Origin: JASHPR01 sp963833885
GTDB lineage: Bacteria > Actinomycetota > Actinomycetes > Streptosporangiales > Streptosporangiaceae
NCBI GenBank assembly: GCA_963833885.1
Contig: CAWHZU010000013.1
Span: 1-64,000 of the forward strand
Direction of reading: 5' to 3'
Length of the DNA: 64,000 nucleotides
Shown here: positions 46,917 through 53,890 of the stretch, piece by piece
Position numbering within the stretch: position 1 is the stretch's first letter
How the letters are laid out: the number at the start of each line of letters is the position of its first letter
The notes under the pieces: model-generated
Databases searched by the model: none
What the model saw: only the letters and a program-made list of their open reading frames with translations
What the model was told of the DNA's origin: nothing
Made by a program: the position numbers and the translations under genes

Positions 46917-47555
46917 CTAGTCGAACTCGGTCGGCAAGGCAGGATCGAGATGGTGCGCCAGGGCTCGCTCGAGCTGCCGGTGATTGACGCGGCCGAGGGA
47001 CAGCGGCGGCAGCCCGTCCATGGCGAACCAGCCGACATCAAGGGTCTCCAGCGCCGCTGGCGGCTGCACGGTTCCGTCGGGCCGGCAGAGGAAGAACAGC
47101 TTGTACACGTGAACCGGCAGCGGCGGCGGATTCTGCTGGATTTCCCGGTCCCAGCATGCGATCAGCTTCACCGCCGAGCTGTGGTACCCGGTCTCCTCGA
47201 GGATCTCCCGGGTCACCGCGGACGAGGGTGAATCTCCCGGATCGGCCCAGCCGCCGGGCAGCGACCACCGGCCGTCCGTCCTCTCCCGCATCAGCAGCAC
47301 GCGTTCGGCGTCGTCGAAGATGGCGCCGCGCACGTCGACCTTTGGGGTGGCGTAGCCGGAATCGCGGCCGAGCTCGATCGCGAGCTCGTCGGCCGGCCGG
47401 TCGCTGAGCGCCGCGAGCAGGTCCACGGCCAGCCGGCTCATCTGCCGGTACCGGTCCAGGTCGTAGGCGTCAGCTCCGTAGGTCAGCCCATCCTGCGCCA
47501 GCGCCGAAAGCTTGATCGCGATCCGGCGCACGGCGTCCGCGGTTGTCGTAGCCAC
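46917..47555 (-). CDS. NUDIX hydrolase with N-terminal helical domain
   Basis: 212 residues. An N-terminal helical region (about 5-65, IAIKLSALAQDGLTYGADAY) matches the NUDIX_N_2 extension. The NUDIX box is in GGWADPGDSPSSAVTREILEETGY; it fits G-x5-E-x7-R-E-x2-E-E-x-G except that Asp replaces the first Glu. Relatives hydrolyse ADP-ribose, GDP-sugars or other nucleoside diphosphate derivatives. The metal-binding REILEE core is intact, so activity is likely. Confidence 0.88.
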   Translation of the reverse strand: MATTTADAVRRIAIKLSALAQDGLTYGADAYDLDRYRQMSRLAVDLLAALSDRPADELAIELGRDSGYATPKVDVRGAIFDDAERVLLMRERTDGRWSLPGGWADPGDSPSSAVTREILEETGYHSSAVKLIACWDREIQQNPPPLPVHVYKLFFLCRPDGTVQPPAALETLDVGWFAMDGLPPLSLGRVNHRQLERALAHHLDPALPTEFD

Positions 47556-47630
47556 CCGGGCATTATCGCGTCCGTCCTGACCGGGCCGGCGGCCACACTG
47601 GCGGCCTGCCGTCAGCCGGCGCCACCCGGT

Positions 47631-49487
47631 TCAGCCGGCGCCAGCCGATTCGAAGGCCCGGCCGACCGTGGTGGCTGCCGGGCCGCTGCTGAACAGGCCC
47701 ATGCTCCCGTCGGTTGGCGTGGCCTGCAGCCCGAACCAGGCGTAGCGCTGCACAAAGGGCAGGCTTTGCAGCATCGCGGTCGCGGCCGTGAGGAACGCGG
47801 CCTGCTGCTGCTGGGTCGGGGTGGCCGGCGAGCCGCCGAAGTTCGCAAGGGCGAACTCGGTCAGCCAGATCGGCAGGTGGTAGCGCGCGTACACGGCCTG
47901 GAGGTAGCTCTGCAGCTGGCTGACCGCCGCGCCGGTGGCGAAGTCGGATCCATACCAGTGCAGGGTGATGAAGTTGACCCGGTAGCCGCGGACGGTGGCG
48001 CCGGACATGAACTGATCCAGCCAGCCGCCGGGTGTGGCGCCGTCATCGGCCACCGCCGGGCTGCCGAGCTGCATCCCGGTCGCCATCAGCTGCGGCCACA
48101 GGCTGAGGGCCTGCGCTGGCGTCATGTTCGACTGGCTGGCCATGTCCGGCTCGTTGAAGCCGAGCAGGTACGGGCCTTCCTGCTTGACCTGGCTGAGCGT
48201 GCTGGCGGTCACGTCGGCCGCGCCCCAGATCATCGGCACGAACGCCGTGCCGGGCGGCCCGGCCACGCCCGGCGTGGCCGACCAGGTGTAGTACCAGGAC
48301 GCCCCCGACTCGCTCAGTGCCTGGGTGGCCCCGGTGAACGCCCAGGCGCCGACGCCCTTCTTGGCGCCGGTCACCGCGGGAGCCGCGGTGGGGCGTCTGG
48401 CCGGAGGGGCGGGACGCCGGGAAGGGGTCGGCACCGGCCGGGTGGACGGCCGGGCCAGCGCCTGGTTGGCCGACGCGGTCGCCGGGTCCGGCGCGCGCGA
48501 CGCCCGGCTCGCGGCCGCCACCGGATGCGCCGCGCGCAGGTGGACGATGACGGCGCCGCCGGCGGCCGCGCAGCCCACCGCGACCGCGGCGGCCGCCAGC
48601 TTGACCGGGAGCGAGCCGCCCGTTCTGGCCGCTACCCGCCCGTGGCGCAGCCGGACGGTGGCGGCCCGCCCCGGCGCCCGGTGCGTGCCGTGCGCGGCCG
48701 GCCCCAGCCTGGCCGCCGCGGCGCTGGCCGGCGGCGGGACGAGGACCAGCCCGGCCAGCAACCGCTCAGCGGGAATCAGGCCACGCTGGTGCGCGCCGCA
48801 GTGCGGGCAGTCCCGCATGTGCCGGGCGATCCGCTTGCGCCACAGCGGGCTCGCGGTCTCGTCCCAGCCGGCGACGGTCATCGCCAGGCCTGCGCACCGC
48901 GGGTCCGCGCTCAGCGCACGCACCACCAGGCGGGACGTGGTGAGCTGCTCCTTCATCCGGGCGACGCGCACCGCGACATGGCTGGCCGGCAGGCCGAGCG
49001 CGGCAACCAGGTCGCCGCGGTCAAGCTCGCCGGCCGCTTCCAGCCACCACAGCGCAAGCAGTTCCCGGTCACCGGGATCGAGCCAGCGGGTCGCCTGCGC
49101 GGTCTCGGCGCGCTGGCCCGACAGCCCGAGCCGCACGATCGTCAGCTCCACGAAGTCGGCTGCCGGATCGGCCACCTCGTCGCCGAGCTCGGCCACGGGC
49201 GCGGCCTGCCGGGCCCGGTAGTGCTCGCGCATCTGCCGGATCGCGACCGCGACCAGCCAGGACCGGAACGCTGCCGGATCGCGCAAGCCGCTGAGGCCGC
49301 GCACCGCGCGAAGCATGGTCTCCTGCACCACGTCGTCGACGTCGGCGTGGCCGCTCAGCGCCCGGCCGACGATGTTGTAGATCAGCGGCAGGTAGCCGGC
49401 CAGCAGGCTGTCGAGAGCGCGGGCGTCTCCAGCCTGAGCGGCGATCACCGTCCGGACGCCGAGCCCTCGGCCGCGGGGCATGTGCAT
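47631..49487 (-). CDS. ECF sigma factor fused to transmembrane segment and Asl1-like glycoside hydrolase
   Basis: 618 residues from ATG 49487 (GAGGAG 4 bases upstream). Order: ECF sigma region 2 (about 15-92; DVDDVVQETMLRAVRGL), region 4 (about 138-185; LDPGDRELLALWWLEA, GLPASHVAVRVARMKE), a zinc-finger-like H223-x3-C227-x2-C230 as in anti-sigma factors, one membrane helix (293-316), a Pro/Ala/Ser/Thr linker (320-372), and an extracellular Glyco_hydro_cc/GH128 domain (378-615) with catalytic Glu446 in LLGFNEPDM and Glu544 in IWLTEFAL. I infer a membrane-held sigma factor with an outside glycan-binding or glycan-cutting domain. One continuous frame; no partner anti-sigma nearby. Confidence 0.88.
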   Translation of the reverse strand: MHMPRGRGLGVRTVIAAQAGDARALDSLLAGYLPLIYNIVGRALSGHADVDDVVQETMLRAVRGLSGLRDPAAFRSWLVAVAIRQMREHYRARQAAPVAELGDEVADPAADFVELTIVRLGLSGQRAETAQATRWLDPGDRELLALWWLEAAGELDRGDLVAALGLPASHVAVRVARMKEQLTTSRLVVRALSADPRCAGLAMTVAGWDETASPLWRKRIARHMRDCPHCGAHQRGLIPAERLLAGLVLVPPPASAAAARLGPAAHGTHRAPGRAATVRLRHGRVAARTGGSLPVKLAAAAVAVGCAAAGGAVIVHLRAAHPVAAASRASRAPDPATASANQALARPSTRPVPTPSRRPAPPARRPTAAPAVTGAKKGVGAWAFTGATQALSESGASWYYTWSATPGVAGPPGTAFVPMIWGAADVTASTLSQVKQEGPYLLGFNEPDMASQSNMTPAQALSLWPQLMATGMQLGSPAVADDGATPGGWLDQFMSGATVRGYRVNFITLHWYGSDFATGAAVSQLQSYLQAVYARYHLPIWLTEFALANFGGSPATPTQQQQAAFLTAATAMLQSLPFVQRYAWFGLQATPTDGSMGLFSSGPAATTVGRAFESAGAG

Positions 49488-49582
49488 GGCTCCTCACGCT
49501 CGTCACGTCGGCGGGCTTTGCACCCACCTTGACCGGAGACGTCCCGGCCCGTGGGCAGATAACAGAAAACGGCTCAATCCAC

Positions 49583-49656
49583 GGCGCAAGCCCTCCGGGC
49601 CGCGGCGGCGCAAGCCCCCCCGGGCCGCGGCGGCGCAGGGCCCCCCGGGCCGCAGG
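49583..49656. repeat. Three ~25-bp GC-rich tandem repeats
   Basis: Copies of GGCGCAAGCCCTCCGGGCCG-type units at 49583-49606, 49607-49631 and 49632-49656, differing by a few bases and in C-run length. They lie between the sigma-hydrolase gene and adenosine deaminase, both pointing away. The CCCGGG-rich units can fold into stems. No coding content is seen in the 49488-49770 gap. Confidence 0.7.
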
Positions 49657-49743
49657 TCAGGGCTGTGGTAGAAGGGAGTCAGGCCGAGAGGCGCTGCAAC
49701 GGGACACGCGTCCTGCCACGCTCGGCTTCCTGCGAGCAGCAAG

Positions 49744-49768
49744 GGCGCCTCCGATTCACGGAGGCGCC
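49744..49768 (+). promoter_or_regulatory. Hairpin covering the add ribosome-binding site
   Basis: GGCGCCTCCG (49744-49753), loop ATTCA, CGGAGGCGCC (49759-49768): a perfect 10-bp stem. Its right arm contains the GGAGG Shine-Dalgarno, and the start codon follows 2 bases after the stem. In the mRNA this would hide the ribosome-binding site unless opened. Confidence 0.7.
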
Positions 49769-49770
49769 GG

Positions 49771-50862
49771 ATGAATCACACCGCGATCAAACCGCCTGCC
49801 GTCGGCAGCGATGACGACTGGCTCGTCTCGATGCCCAAGGCAGACCTGCACGTCCACCTCGTCGGCTCGGCCGCGCCGGCGACGGTCGCCGCGCTGGCGG
49901 CGCGGTACCCGGACAGCGGCGTTCCGGCCGACGCCGGTGAGCTCGCCGCGTTCTACAGGTTCCGGGACTTCGCCCACTTCCTCGACGTATACAAGCTGGT
50001 CAGCGATCTGGTGCGAAGCCCCGAGGACGTGGTCACGCTGGTTGCCGGGATGGCCGGGGACATGGCCGGGCAGGGAACGGTCTACGCGGAGGTCACGGTC
50101 ACGCCGGTGTCGCACATCAGCGCCGGCATCCACCCCGGCGAGCTCGCCCAGGCGCTCGACATCGGGGCCGCCGCCGCCCGGGCCCGCGGCGTCGAGCTGG
50201 CCTGGGTATACGACATCTCTGCCTTGGTCGAGCGCGCAGGAGCCCACCGGACGCTGGACGCGGCGCTGCACCATCCGCCGGCGGCGCTGACCGGGTTCGG
50301 CCTCGGCGGAGCGGAAACCGGGGTCCGCCGGGCCGGCTTCCGCGACGAGTTCGCCGCCGCCAGGGTCGCCGGGCTGCACAGCGTGCCGCACGCGGGCGAG
50401 AGCGTCGGCCCCAGTGAGGTGTGGGCCGCCATCGACGAGCTTGGCGCGGAGCGGATCGGCCACGGCATCGCCGCGGCCGGCGACCCGCGGCTGCTCGGCC
50501 GACTGCGCGAGGCGGGGATCACGCTGGAGGTCTGCCCGTCCAGCAATGTCGCCACCGGTGTGGTCCCCTCGCTGGCCGCCCACCCGCTGCCCCGGCTGCT
50601 CGCCGCCGGAGTGCCGGTCGTGCTCGGCAGCGACGACCCGCCGATGTTCGGCACCAGCCTGCTCGAGGAATACCGCCGCGTCCGCGATCACCTCGGCCTG
50701 ACCGCTGGTCAGCTGCGCGCGCTGGCCCGGGCAAGCTTCGAGGCCAGCTTCGCCCCGGCCACGCTCAGGCAGCGGCTGCTCGGGCCGGCGGCACCGGGCG
50801 GGCAGCCGGCCCGAGCAGCCGCGCCGGCAGCACCGGGCGGGCAGCCGGCGGCTCCGGCCTAG
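49771..50862 (+). CDS. add: Adenosine deaminase family protein
   Basis: 363 residues. Zinc and catalytic motifs: KADLHVHLVGS (H27, H29), GLHSVPHAGESVGP (His, Glu), RIGHGIAAAGD (His) and VVLGSDDPPMFGTSL (Asp pair). It deaminates adenosine to inosine or a related 6-aminopurine/aminodeoxyfutalosine substrate; the group cannot be fixed by eye. The C-terminal 28 residues (PAAPGGQPARA and a second PAAPGGQPA) come from a 20-bp direct repeat and are dispensable-looking. Its start codon sits beneath a stable hairpin. Confidence 0.88.
   Translation: MNHTAIKPPAVGSDDDWLVSMPKADLHVHLVGSAAPATVAALAARYPDSGVPADAGELAAFYRFRDFAHFLDVYKLVSDLVRSPEDVVTLVAGMAGDMAGQGTVYAEVTVTPVSHISAGIHPGELAQALDIGAAAARARGVELAWVYDISALVERAGAHRTLDAALHHPPAALTGFGLGGAETGVRRAGFRDEFAAARVAGLHSVPHAGESVGPSEVWAAIDELGAERIGHGIAAAGDPRLLGRLREAGITLEVCPSSNVATGVVPSLAAHPLPRLLAAGVPVVLGSDDPPMFGTSLLEEYRRVRDHLGLTAGQLRALARASFEASFAPATLRQRLLGPAAPGGQPARAAAPAAPGGQPAAPA
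50791..50849. repeat. 20-bp direct repeat in add 3' end
   Basis: GCACCGGGCGGGCAGCCGGC occurs at 50791-50810 and again at 50830-50849, 39 bases apart, so the reading frame is kept and the peptide A-P-G-G-Q-P is duplicated. Probably a small in-frame expansion of a disordered tail. Confidence 0.8.
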
Positions 50863-50874
50863 CCTGCGCCCGGC

Positions 50875-51375
50875 TCAGCCGTCCGCGGTCAGGTAGGCGA
50901 CGTCGACCTCCCACTTCGCCGGGTCGGGCTCGGCCGCCGGGTTGGTGAGGTAGTGCTCGATGCGGCTGCGCCAGGCGGCGCCCTCGGGCGTGTCCCAGCT
51001 ATCCAGCGCGACCCCGTGCTCGCCCGCCCACCGTTGCAGCGCCGCGTTGCTCGCGATCAGGCCGTCGTACGGCCCCGTGTGCCGGAGCACCGCGTACCGG
51101 CCGCCCGGGAGGATCCCGGGCCGGACGCGGGTGCCGGCGTCGGACGTGACGCCGGCGGGTACCCCCAGCTCGATGTCGAGCTCCCCGTCCATGTCGATCA
51201 CGTGGTAGCGGATGAACGGCGGGCCTGCGGGAGCTATGGCGTGCTCGGCCAGCCACCCGAACAGCTCGGGGAAGCCCCGGTCCACCGCGCCGGACAGGCC
51301 GTCCATCGTGACGCGCAGCCGGATTCCGGCGTACGGCTGCTCGGCGCGCTGCTCGACCTGCGGTTCATCGTTCAT
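50875..51375 (-). CDS. GyrI-like effector-binding domain protein
   Basis: 166 residues. The GyrI/AraC-effector (SOUL-like) fold is suggested by RLRVTMDGLSGAVDRGFPEL, GPPFIRYHVIDMDGELDIEL, GRYAVLRHTGPYDGLIASN and the closing IEHYLTNPAAEPDPAKWEVD, ending with acidic and aromatic residues typical of the ligand pocket. No DNA-binding domain is attached. Relatives bind small cationic or aromatic compounds. Convergent with add, 12 bases apart. Confidence 0.8.
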   Translation of the reverse strand: MNDEPQVEQRAEQPYAGIRLRVTMDGLSGAVDRGFPELFGWLAEHAIAPAGPPFIRYHVIDMDGELDIELGVPAGVTSDAGTRVRPGILPGGRYAVLRHTGPYDGLIASNAALQRWAGEHGVALDSWDTPEGAAWRSRIEHYLTNPAAEPDPAKWEVDVAYLTADG

Positions 51376-51404
51376 GACAATGCCTCCAGCTCGTCCCTGT
51401 GTGC

Positions 51405-52103
51405 TTAGGACGGCGCGGTGGCCCCAGACTCATCGGTGAGCTTGCGCGCCCTGACACCGAGCACGACCGGGACCGGCTCGCCGCCCTCGGCGAACCGCTC
51501 CAGCACCAGGCCGGCGTCAAGGAACGCATGCAGCAGGCTGGGCAGCGGGAAGTGGGTGGCGCCCACCTTGTCCCTGACGCCCTGGTCTGTCCACGACGCC
51601 TTCGTCCAGTGCCCGTCCAGATAACCGGCGCGGATGACCACGGCGCCGGGGTCGCCTCGGTCGGCGAACCCGCCGCAGAAGCACGGATGCACGCCGATGT
51701 GCGCGAGCACCCCGCCCGGGCGCAGCACCCGCGCGGCCTCGCGCAGCACCGCCGGGTAGCCGGGCATGTCGGTGTGCACCATCACCGCGATGACCGCGGG
51801 GAGGCTGCCGTCGGCGACCGGAAGCCGGGCGGCGTCGGCCATCGCGACCGGCAGCCGACCGCGGGCGTGCCGCAGCATCGCGCCGGACAGGTCGATCCCG
51901 ACCGGGGTCCAGCCCAGCTCGCTGACCTGCGCCGCGTGCACGCCGGTTCCGCAGCCGATCTCCAGGCAGGTGCCGTGACCCGGGCCCAGCAGGTCCTGCA
52001 CGGCCCGCACTATGCCGAGCGGATCCGTGCCCGGCGCCGTCCTGGCGAGGAACTCCCGCTCATACCAGTCCGCGATCTCGTCGTAGGCCGCCGTCGGTGT
52101 CAT
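51405..52103 (-). CDS. Class I SAM-dependent methyltransferase
   Basis: 232 residues. Motif I CLEIGCGTGVHAAQVSELGW, motif II VGIDLSGAMLRHAR, AMADAARLPVADGSLPAVIAV and LREAARVLRPGGVLAHIGVH are standard for Methyltransf_11/25 proteins. Substrate unknown. The first 48 bases of the gene are duplicated immediately upstream, producing a 16-residue leader frame whose TGA overlaps this ATG. It follows the SorC gene on the same strand. Confidence 0.9.
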   Translation of the reverse strand: MTPTAAYDEIADWYEREFLARTAPGTDPLGIVRAVQDLLGPGHGTCLEIGCGTGVHAAQVSELGWTPVGIDLSGAMLRHARGRLPVAMADAARLPVADGSLPAVIAVMVHTDMPGYPAVLREAARVLRPGGVLAHIGVHPCFCGGFADRGDPGAVVIRAGYLDGHWTKASWTDQGVRDKVGATHFPLPSLLHAFLDAGLVLERFAEGGEPVPVVLGVRARKLTDESGATAPS

Positions 52104-52153
52104 GACTCATACCAGTCCGCGATCTCGTCGTACGCCGCCGTCGGTGTCATGAC
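52059..52153. repeat. 47-bp tandem duplication at methyltransferase 5' end
   Basis: 52059-52106 and 52106-52153 are copies with one mismatch (G at 52086, C at 52133). The period of 47 is not a multiple of three, so the copied start codon at 52150 is out of frame with the real one at 52103. Near-identity indicates a recent event. Confidence 0.92.
52100..52150 (-). CDS. 16-residue leader frame created by duplication
   Basis: ATG 52150 to TGA 52100: MTPTAAYDEIADWYES. The first 15 residues repeat the start of the methyltransferase. Its ATG lies 6 bases after the SorC stop and its TGA overlaps the methyltransferase ATG, so ribosomes could pass from SorC to leader to methyltransferase. Translation is inferred; the ribosome-binding site is weak. 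Confidence 0.45.
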   Translation of the reverse strand: MTPTAAYDEIADWYES

Positions 52154-52156
52154 CGC

Positions 52157-53167
52157 TCAGGATGGGCTGCGGCCGGCCCGGGCGTGCCCGCTCTCGAGCT
52201 CGAGCAGCTGGACGGCGGCCAGCTCGTTGGTCACCAGGACGTCGAGGAATCCGCCGTGCAGCGCGCCCAGGATCGCCGGAACCTTATGCAGCCCGCCGGC
52301 CACGCCGACCACCTTGGGAATGTATTGCAGGTCCTCCAGGTCGATCCCGATGCGGCGGTCGTGAATCGGCACGTCGGCCACCTTGCCGTCCGCGTCGAAG
52401 AACTGGCCGAGGATGTCGCCAACCACGCCCCGCTCGCGCAAGTCCCGGACGTCCGCCGCGGTCAAATAGCCGAGCTGCACGATCGTGGCGTCGGTGGTCG
52501 GCGTGCCGACGCCGACCACGGCCTGATCAACGCTGCACGCCTGCTTCAGCACGTCCTGGATGGTCGGCTCCTCGCGCAGCGCCGCGGCGAGCGCGGGCGA
52601 TGAGGCGATGTTCGGTGCTGGGATGACGGTCGCGGTGGTGACGTCGGCGTCCGCGCCGGGCTCGCCCACCGGCGACAGGATCGTCTGCAGGTAACCGTCC
52701 ACGCCGCCGGTCAGCGTGACCATGTGCACCGGGCCCACCGACCCGAAGTTGGTGGCGGCGATGACCCGCGAAACGGTCTCGCCCCAGCCGACCCCGAGCG
52801 CCGCGCCGGGCCGCAGGTGGGTGCCGATGAACTGCGCACCGCCGAGCCCGATGCGGGCGTTCAGGGCGTGCAGGTCTGCTGGCTCCTTGTCATGATCGGG
52901 GACCACGAGCGCCTCGGACAGGCCGAAGACCCGCCGCAGCTCGGCGCTCAGCTCGAACGCGTCAAGGTATTCGGTGTTCAGGTTGATGGTGACCAGGCCG
53001 ACCCTGCGGGCGCGTTCGAGCATGCGCCCCACCGAGGCCCTGGAGACCGAAAGGCGCTTGGCGATCTCGTCCTGGGTCAGTTCGTCCTTGTAGTAGAACC
53101 AGGCCGCGCGCAGCAGGAGTTCCTCGGAACTCCACCGCTTGACGACGTCGATCCCTGTGCTGTTCAT
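52157..53167 (-). CDS. SorC-family (LsrR-like) transcriptional regulator
   Basis: 336 residues. N-terminal helix-turn-helix (about 18-60): LLRAAWFYYKDELTQDEIAK and RLSVSRASVGRMLERARRVG. The SorC effector domain shows GVGWGETVSRVIAATNFGS, VVGVGTPTTDATIVQLGYL, GDILGQFFDADGKV and VVGVAGGLHKVPAILGAL. LsrR, which responds to phospho-AI-2, is of this family. It is divergent from an operon that contains a close LsrK homologue, so the product of that kinase is the likely effector (inference). Confidence 0.9.
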   Translation of the reverse strand: MNSTGIDVVKRWSSEELLLRAAWFYYKDELTQDEIAKRLSVSRASVGRMLERARRVGLVTINLNTEYLDAFELSAELRRVFGLSEALVVPDHDKEPADLHALNARIGLGGAQFIGTHLRPGAALGVGWGETVSRVIAATNFGSVGPVHMVTLTGGVDGYLQTILSPVGEPGADADVTTATVIPAPNIASSPALAAALREEPTIQDVLKQACSVDQAVVGVGTPTTDATIVQLGYLTAADVRDLRERGVVGDILGQFFDADGKVADVPIHDRRIGIDLEDLQYIPKVVGVAGGLHKVPAILGALHGGFLDVLVTNELAAVQLLELESGHARAGRSPS

Positions 53168-53267
53168 GAAGGCGCCTAGCTCCCGGCGTGTTGCAGGCTC
53201 AGGCCTACCGTAGCCCGGCCGTGTCCGGCGCCGGGCGGCAAGCCTGGGTGAGCAAGTTCTCAGAGGC

Positions 53268-53296
53268 TTGACATGTGCGCAGCTGTATTTAATGAT
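53268..53296 (+). promoter_or_regulatory. Promoter of the lsrK-like operon with flanking inverted repeat
   Basis: TTGACA (53268-53273), 17-base spacer, AATGAT (53291-53296), giving a leader of about 70 bases before the ATG at 53372, which has AGGAGG 5 bases upstream. Just upstream, TGAGCAAGTTCTCA (53249-53262) is a TGAG/CTCA inverted repeat and a candidate SorC operator. The rest of the 53168-53371 gap shows nothing further. Confidence 0.55.
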
Positions 53297-53371
53297 CTCA
53301 CGACAAGTGCTGCCTCCCAGGCGAGGGCTGGCTGCGATCCGGGTGGCGGTCAGTAGGCGTCAGGAGGAAGC

Positions 53372-53890
53372 ATGACCGGCAACAACGGCCCGCAGATCGT
53401 GGCCCCGCCCACCCCGATGAAGATCACGCAGATCGCCGTGGTGGTCCGGGACATCGAGGCCGCGCTGAAGACCTACACCGAGACGCTCGGCTGGGGCCCG
53501 TGGAGCGTGTTCGACTACAAGCCCCCGCTGCTGCACGACACGCGGGTGAAAGGCGAGCCGGTCGAGTACCGGATGATCGGTGCCGAGGCGTCCGTGGACG
53601 GGCTCGGCTTCGAGCTGATCCAGCCGGTCAGCGGGCCGAGCATCTACCAGAAGTTCCTCGACACGCGCGGCGAGGGCGTGCAGCACATTGCGTGCATGAA
53701 GCACTCGGAGGCGGACAGCACGCTGATGCAGGAGCACTGGCGGTCCAAGGGCGCCGAGGTCCTGATGAGCGGCCGGATCGGCGAGTCGATCGAGTTCTAC
53801 TACCTGGACACCGCGCCGATGCTCAAGTTCGTGCTGGAATCCGGCAGCGGGCACGCGATCGACCTCAAGCCCACCTACGTCTACCCGTGA
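53372..53890 (+). CDS. VOC-family (glyoxalase/methylmalonyl-CoA-epimerase-like) protein
   Basis: 172 residues. Starts with KITQIAVVVRDIEAALKTY, the first VOC strand with a metal-ligand position replaced by an aliphatic residue, then LGWGPWSVFDYKPP, GLGFELIQPVSGPSIYQ (Glu), GEGVQHIACMKH (His) and FYYLDTAPMLKFVLE (Glu). The fold supports isomerases, dioxygenases and lyases. First gene of a seven-gene plus-strand operon; its stop overlaps the kinase start as GTGA. Confidence 0.86.
   Translation: MTGNNGPQIVAPPTPMKITQIAVVVRDIEAALKTYTETLGWGPWSVFDYKPPLLHDTRVKGEPVEYRMIGAEASVDGLGFELIQPVSGPSIYQKFLDTRGEGVQHIACMKHSEADSTLMQEHWRSKGAEVLMSGRIGESIEFYYLDTAPMLKFVLESGSGHAIDLKPTYVYP

Noticed and set aside
50953..52626. 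Plus-strand frames opposite the GyrI-like, methyltransferase and SorC genes
   Set aside because: All are antisense shadows without start signals or family motifs.
53500..53886. Upstream extension of the LsrK-like frame
   Set aside because: It reads the VOC gene in another frame; the GTG at 53887 overlapping the VOC stop is the natural start.
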